Below, piece after piece: positions 6,746 to 7,758 of a stretch of DNA of 7,758 bases. Origin of the DNA: an uncultured Bacteroidota bacterium (lineage in GTDB: Bacteria > Bacteroidota > Bacteroidia > Bacteroidales > 4484-276); the NCBI GenBank assembly GCA_903930725.1, contig CAIYZW010000293.1, positions 1 to 7,758 on the forward strand, given 5' to 3'. The position numbers and the translations under genes were made by a program. The notes beneath the pieces are model-generated. The model made no database searches and was not told where the DNA came from. It saw only the letters and a program-made list of their open reading frames with translations. Numbering within the stretch: position 1 is the first letter of the stretch; each line of letters starts with the position of its first letter.

Positions 6746-6768
6746 TAATCTACAGCCAATGCAAAAAT

Positions 6769-7392
6769 TTAAAAATGCTCCTTTTCCGAGGGGCATTTTT
6801 TTTTCAATTGAAACCGCCACGGCAACTTAGCATCTTCTCCAGCATAATCAACCCCAATACGTGGTGAAGCCATTATTTCGGATTCGGTTACGAGATTTCC
6901 TCTGTCTTCAACCCAAATAAGTGGCTTTGGTTGGTTTTCTTCCAAAAACGTAACAGGGGAGCCGGTCGCCGAAAAATGAATGCCCAAAAGCTTTGATGCT
7001 TTTCCTGGCCCCAATCCAATTTTACCAGTCGTTTTTTGTTTCCCGGTACGAAGTAACATTACATTCAAACCCTCTGCAGGTAGTATGCCTCTGATGAGCA
7101 CAGCATCCGGAATTCCCGCCTTGTTGGTGACAATATTAAACAACGAATGAACACCATAACACAGGTAAATGTAAGCCGTTCCGCCTTGCCTGTACATGAC
7201 TTCTGTACGTTTTGTAAAACGTTCGCCATAAGCGTGAGAAGCTTTATCGCAAAACCCGGAATAGGCCTCAGTTTCGACGATGATGCCTGAGGTAATTTTC
7301 CCGTCAAAATGAGTTACCAGATATTTCCCCAAAAGGTCTTTTGCAATCTGGACAACATCAGCACGCTGATAAAAAGTTTTTGGAACAATCAA
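6769..7392 (-). CDS. 3-methyladenine DNA glycosylase (AAG/MPG family), TTG start
   Basis: The 207-residue enzyme of the AAG/MPG family excises alkylated purines and hypoxanthine from DNA to begin base excision repair. Family blocks run in order: VETEAYSG (39-46), with Glu42 as the likely water-activating base and Tyr44 in the pocket; DKASHAYGERFTKRTEVMY (49-67), with His53; GTAYIYLCYGVHSLFNIVT (71-89), with Tyr76 and the intercalating-type Tyr79; AVLIRGILP (97-105); GLGPGKASKLLGI (126-138); and SPRIGVDYAGEDAKLPWRF (176-194). Roles follow the human AAG alignment as I recall it. No ATG occurs before the first motifs, and an in-frame TAA lies at 7413-7411. TTG at 7392 is therefore the best start; it gives the expected position before FYQRADVVQIAKDLLGK. 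The gene follows the barrel remnant by 18 bp. Its last residues (CPSEKEHF) are encoded by the HU terminator hairpin. Confidence 0.92.
   Translation of the reverse strand: MIVPKTFYQRADVVQIAKDLLGKYLVTHFDGKITSGIIVETEAYSGFCDKASHAYGERFTKRTEVMYRQGGTAYIYLCYGVHSLFNIVTNKAGIPDAVLIRGILPAEGLNVMLLRTGKQKTTGKIGLGPGKASKLLGIHFSATGSPVTFLEENQPKPLIWVEDRGNLVTESEIMASPRIGVDYAGEDAKLPWRFQLKKKCPSEKEHF
6771..6804 (+). terminator. Intrinsic terminator after the HU gene, overlapping the 3' end of the convergent glycosylase gene
   Basis: An 11-bp stem (6771-6781 AAAAATGCTCC with 6790-6800, one T-G wobble) has an 8-base loop TTTTCCGA and a run of nine T residues at 6796-6804. In the leftward direction the same hairpin is followed by a run of five T, so it may serve both convergent genes. 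The hairpin is also coding: it specifies the last residues of the leftward DNA glycosylase. Confidence 0.85.
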
Positions 7393-7410
7393 AACAGCGG
7401 TATTTTGAAA

Positions 7411-7632
7411 TTATAAAGCGTAGCCTAAACCAACAGTAAGATTTATCAGTGAAATATCCCGCTTAAAAGTCCGGTATTCGATATCACCATTATTATCAAG
7501 CCATTTTACATCCTTAAAACTGGGTTTTGACGAAAAATAGTCGGCATTAAACATGAGGTAGCTGGCGTTTCCAAATTTTAACCTTACCGTTGTTCCCAGA
7601 TTATACGAAAAGCCAATCCCATTATACTTTAA
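7411..7632 (-). pseudogene. 3' remnant of an outer-membrane beta-barrel protein gene, cut by an insertion
   Basis: About 73 codons survive. They start near KYNGIGFSYNLG and end LINLTVGLGYAL before TAA 7413-7411. The alternating polar/hydrophobic pattern, with aromatic residues, turns such as DNNGD and a final strand DISLINLTVGLGYAL, is that of the last strands of Bacteroidota outer-membrane barrels (porin-family/OMP_b-brl type). Upstream of about 7632 on this strand the open frame continues to an ATG at 7695, but the residues (MLFHLLFSANVHFISLQILRL) lose the barrel pattern and lie opposite a rightward transposase start. No signal peptide or earlier strands are present, so this is a truncated fragment and not a 94-residue gene. 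The exact break point is uncertain by about 10 bases. Confidence 0.65.
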
Positions 7633-7662
7633 GAGCCTAAGTATCTGTAAAGAAATAAAGTG

Positions 7663-7670
7663 TACATTTG
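7663..7670 (+). promoter_or_regulatory. -7 element for the transposase gene
   Basis: TACATTTG matches TAnnTTTG exactly and ends 13 bases before the ATG at 7684. No TTG is present at the proper -33 distance, so a functional -33 could be weak or, if the insertion-sequence end lies here, supplied by flanking DNA. Confidence 0.4.
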
Positions 7671-7683
7671 CCGAAAAAAGCAA

Positions 7684-7758
7684 ATGAAAGAGCACGATTT
7701 AATAGCGGAGAAATACGAAAGGATAAAAAGCATACTGAATGAGCGCGACACACGCCTG
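7684..7758 (+). CDS. Probable ISAzo13-family transposase, N-terminal 25 residues (3' end outside window)
   Basis: From ATG 7684 the frame is open to the window edge. It reads MKEHDLIAEKYERIKSILN followed by ERDTRL. The pattern of a charged start, then KYxxIKxxLNERxxRL, is what I recall for the N-terminus of ISAzo13 (Rhodopirellula-type) DDE transposases, where it is normally followed by WAA/YAAxEA. Only 25 residues are visible and no catalytic residue is included, so the family call is a pattern judgement. The start is supported by a -7 promoter element at 7663-7670 and by an in-frame stop at 7648-7650. The neighbouring truncated barrel gene on the opposite strand supports an insertion. Confidence 0.6.
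   Translation, partial: MKEHDLIAEKYERIKSILNERDTRL

Larger units (their letters stand above)
7633..7758 (+). mobile_element. Left end of an insertion sequence, probably ISAzo13 family (continues past window)
   Basis: The barrel remnant ends at about 7632, and 51 bases later a rightward ORF with ISAzo13-transposase-like N-terminus begins. The spacing fits an IS terminal region followed by its transposase. The outer boundary is inferred from loss of barrel coding. I cannot confirm the terminal inverted repeat or target duplication because the other end is outside the window. Confidence 0.5.

Noticed and set aside
7411..7695. Intact 94-residue leftward gene starting at ATG 7695
   Set aside because: The first ~20 residues lose the beta-barrel pattern, have no signal peptide and oppose the transposase start. 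A truncated remnant is the better reading.
1..7758. CRISPR array, tRNA/rRNA genes, toxin-antitoxin or phage modules
   Set aside because: No regularly spaced repeats, no tRNA-like cloverleaf or rRNA-like stretch, and no recognisable defence or phage proteins were seen.

Overview
The window reads as an ordinary chromosomal stretch from a member of the Bacteroidota, probably the order Bacteroidales or Marinilabiliales (inference). Three things point there. Upstream regions carry the Bacteroidota -33/-7 promoter type (TTG, then TAnnTTTG) and lack clear Shine-Dalgarno sequences. The proteins are Bacteroidota-like: a THX ribosomal protein, a large periplasmic S9 peptidase, a membrane-anchored TPR protein and an outer-membrane beta-barrel remnant. 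The DNA is AT-rich with A/T-rich spacers.

Left part (1-4163): the 3' end of a MurD-type Mur ligase gene runs rightward off the left edge and converges on a leftward gene for 30S ribosomal protein THX with a long Lys/Ala/Glu-rich tail. Next come two leftward genes in a tight operon: a large secreted S9 (prolyl-oligopeptidase family) peptidase, followed after 1 bp by a TrmH/SpoU-type tRNA 2'-O-methyltransferase.

Middle (4164-5324): a spacer of about 400 bp holds a possible leftward 52-residue ORF with its own promoter-like element. Facing it is the promoter of a rightward gene for a single-pass membrane TPR protein, which ends in a strong intrinsic terminator.

Right-centre (5325-6804): fmt (methionyl-tRNA formyltransferase) begins 11 bp after that terminator. 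It is followed by an HU-family DNA-binding protein gene with a textbook Bacteroidota promoter and a strong terminator.

Right end (6769-7758): a leftward 3-methyladenine DNA glycosylase gene starts with TTG and ends inside the HU terminator. Upstream of it lies the 3' remnant of an outer-membrane beta-barrel gene. The remnant stops at about 7632, where rightward DNA begins that encodes the first 25 residues of a probable ISAzo13-family transposase. This looks like an insertion-sequence junction that cut the barrel gene.

Most genes are housekeeping (peptidoglycan synthesis, translation, tRNA modification, nucleoid structure, DNA repair). I see no phage, CRISPR, toxin-antitoxin or biosynthetic system. 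The points most worth a second look are the IS junction, the variant substrate motifs of the MurD-like ligase, the terminator embedded in coding sequence, the terminator just ahead of fmt, and the small ORF at 4295-4453.
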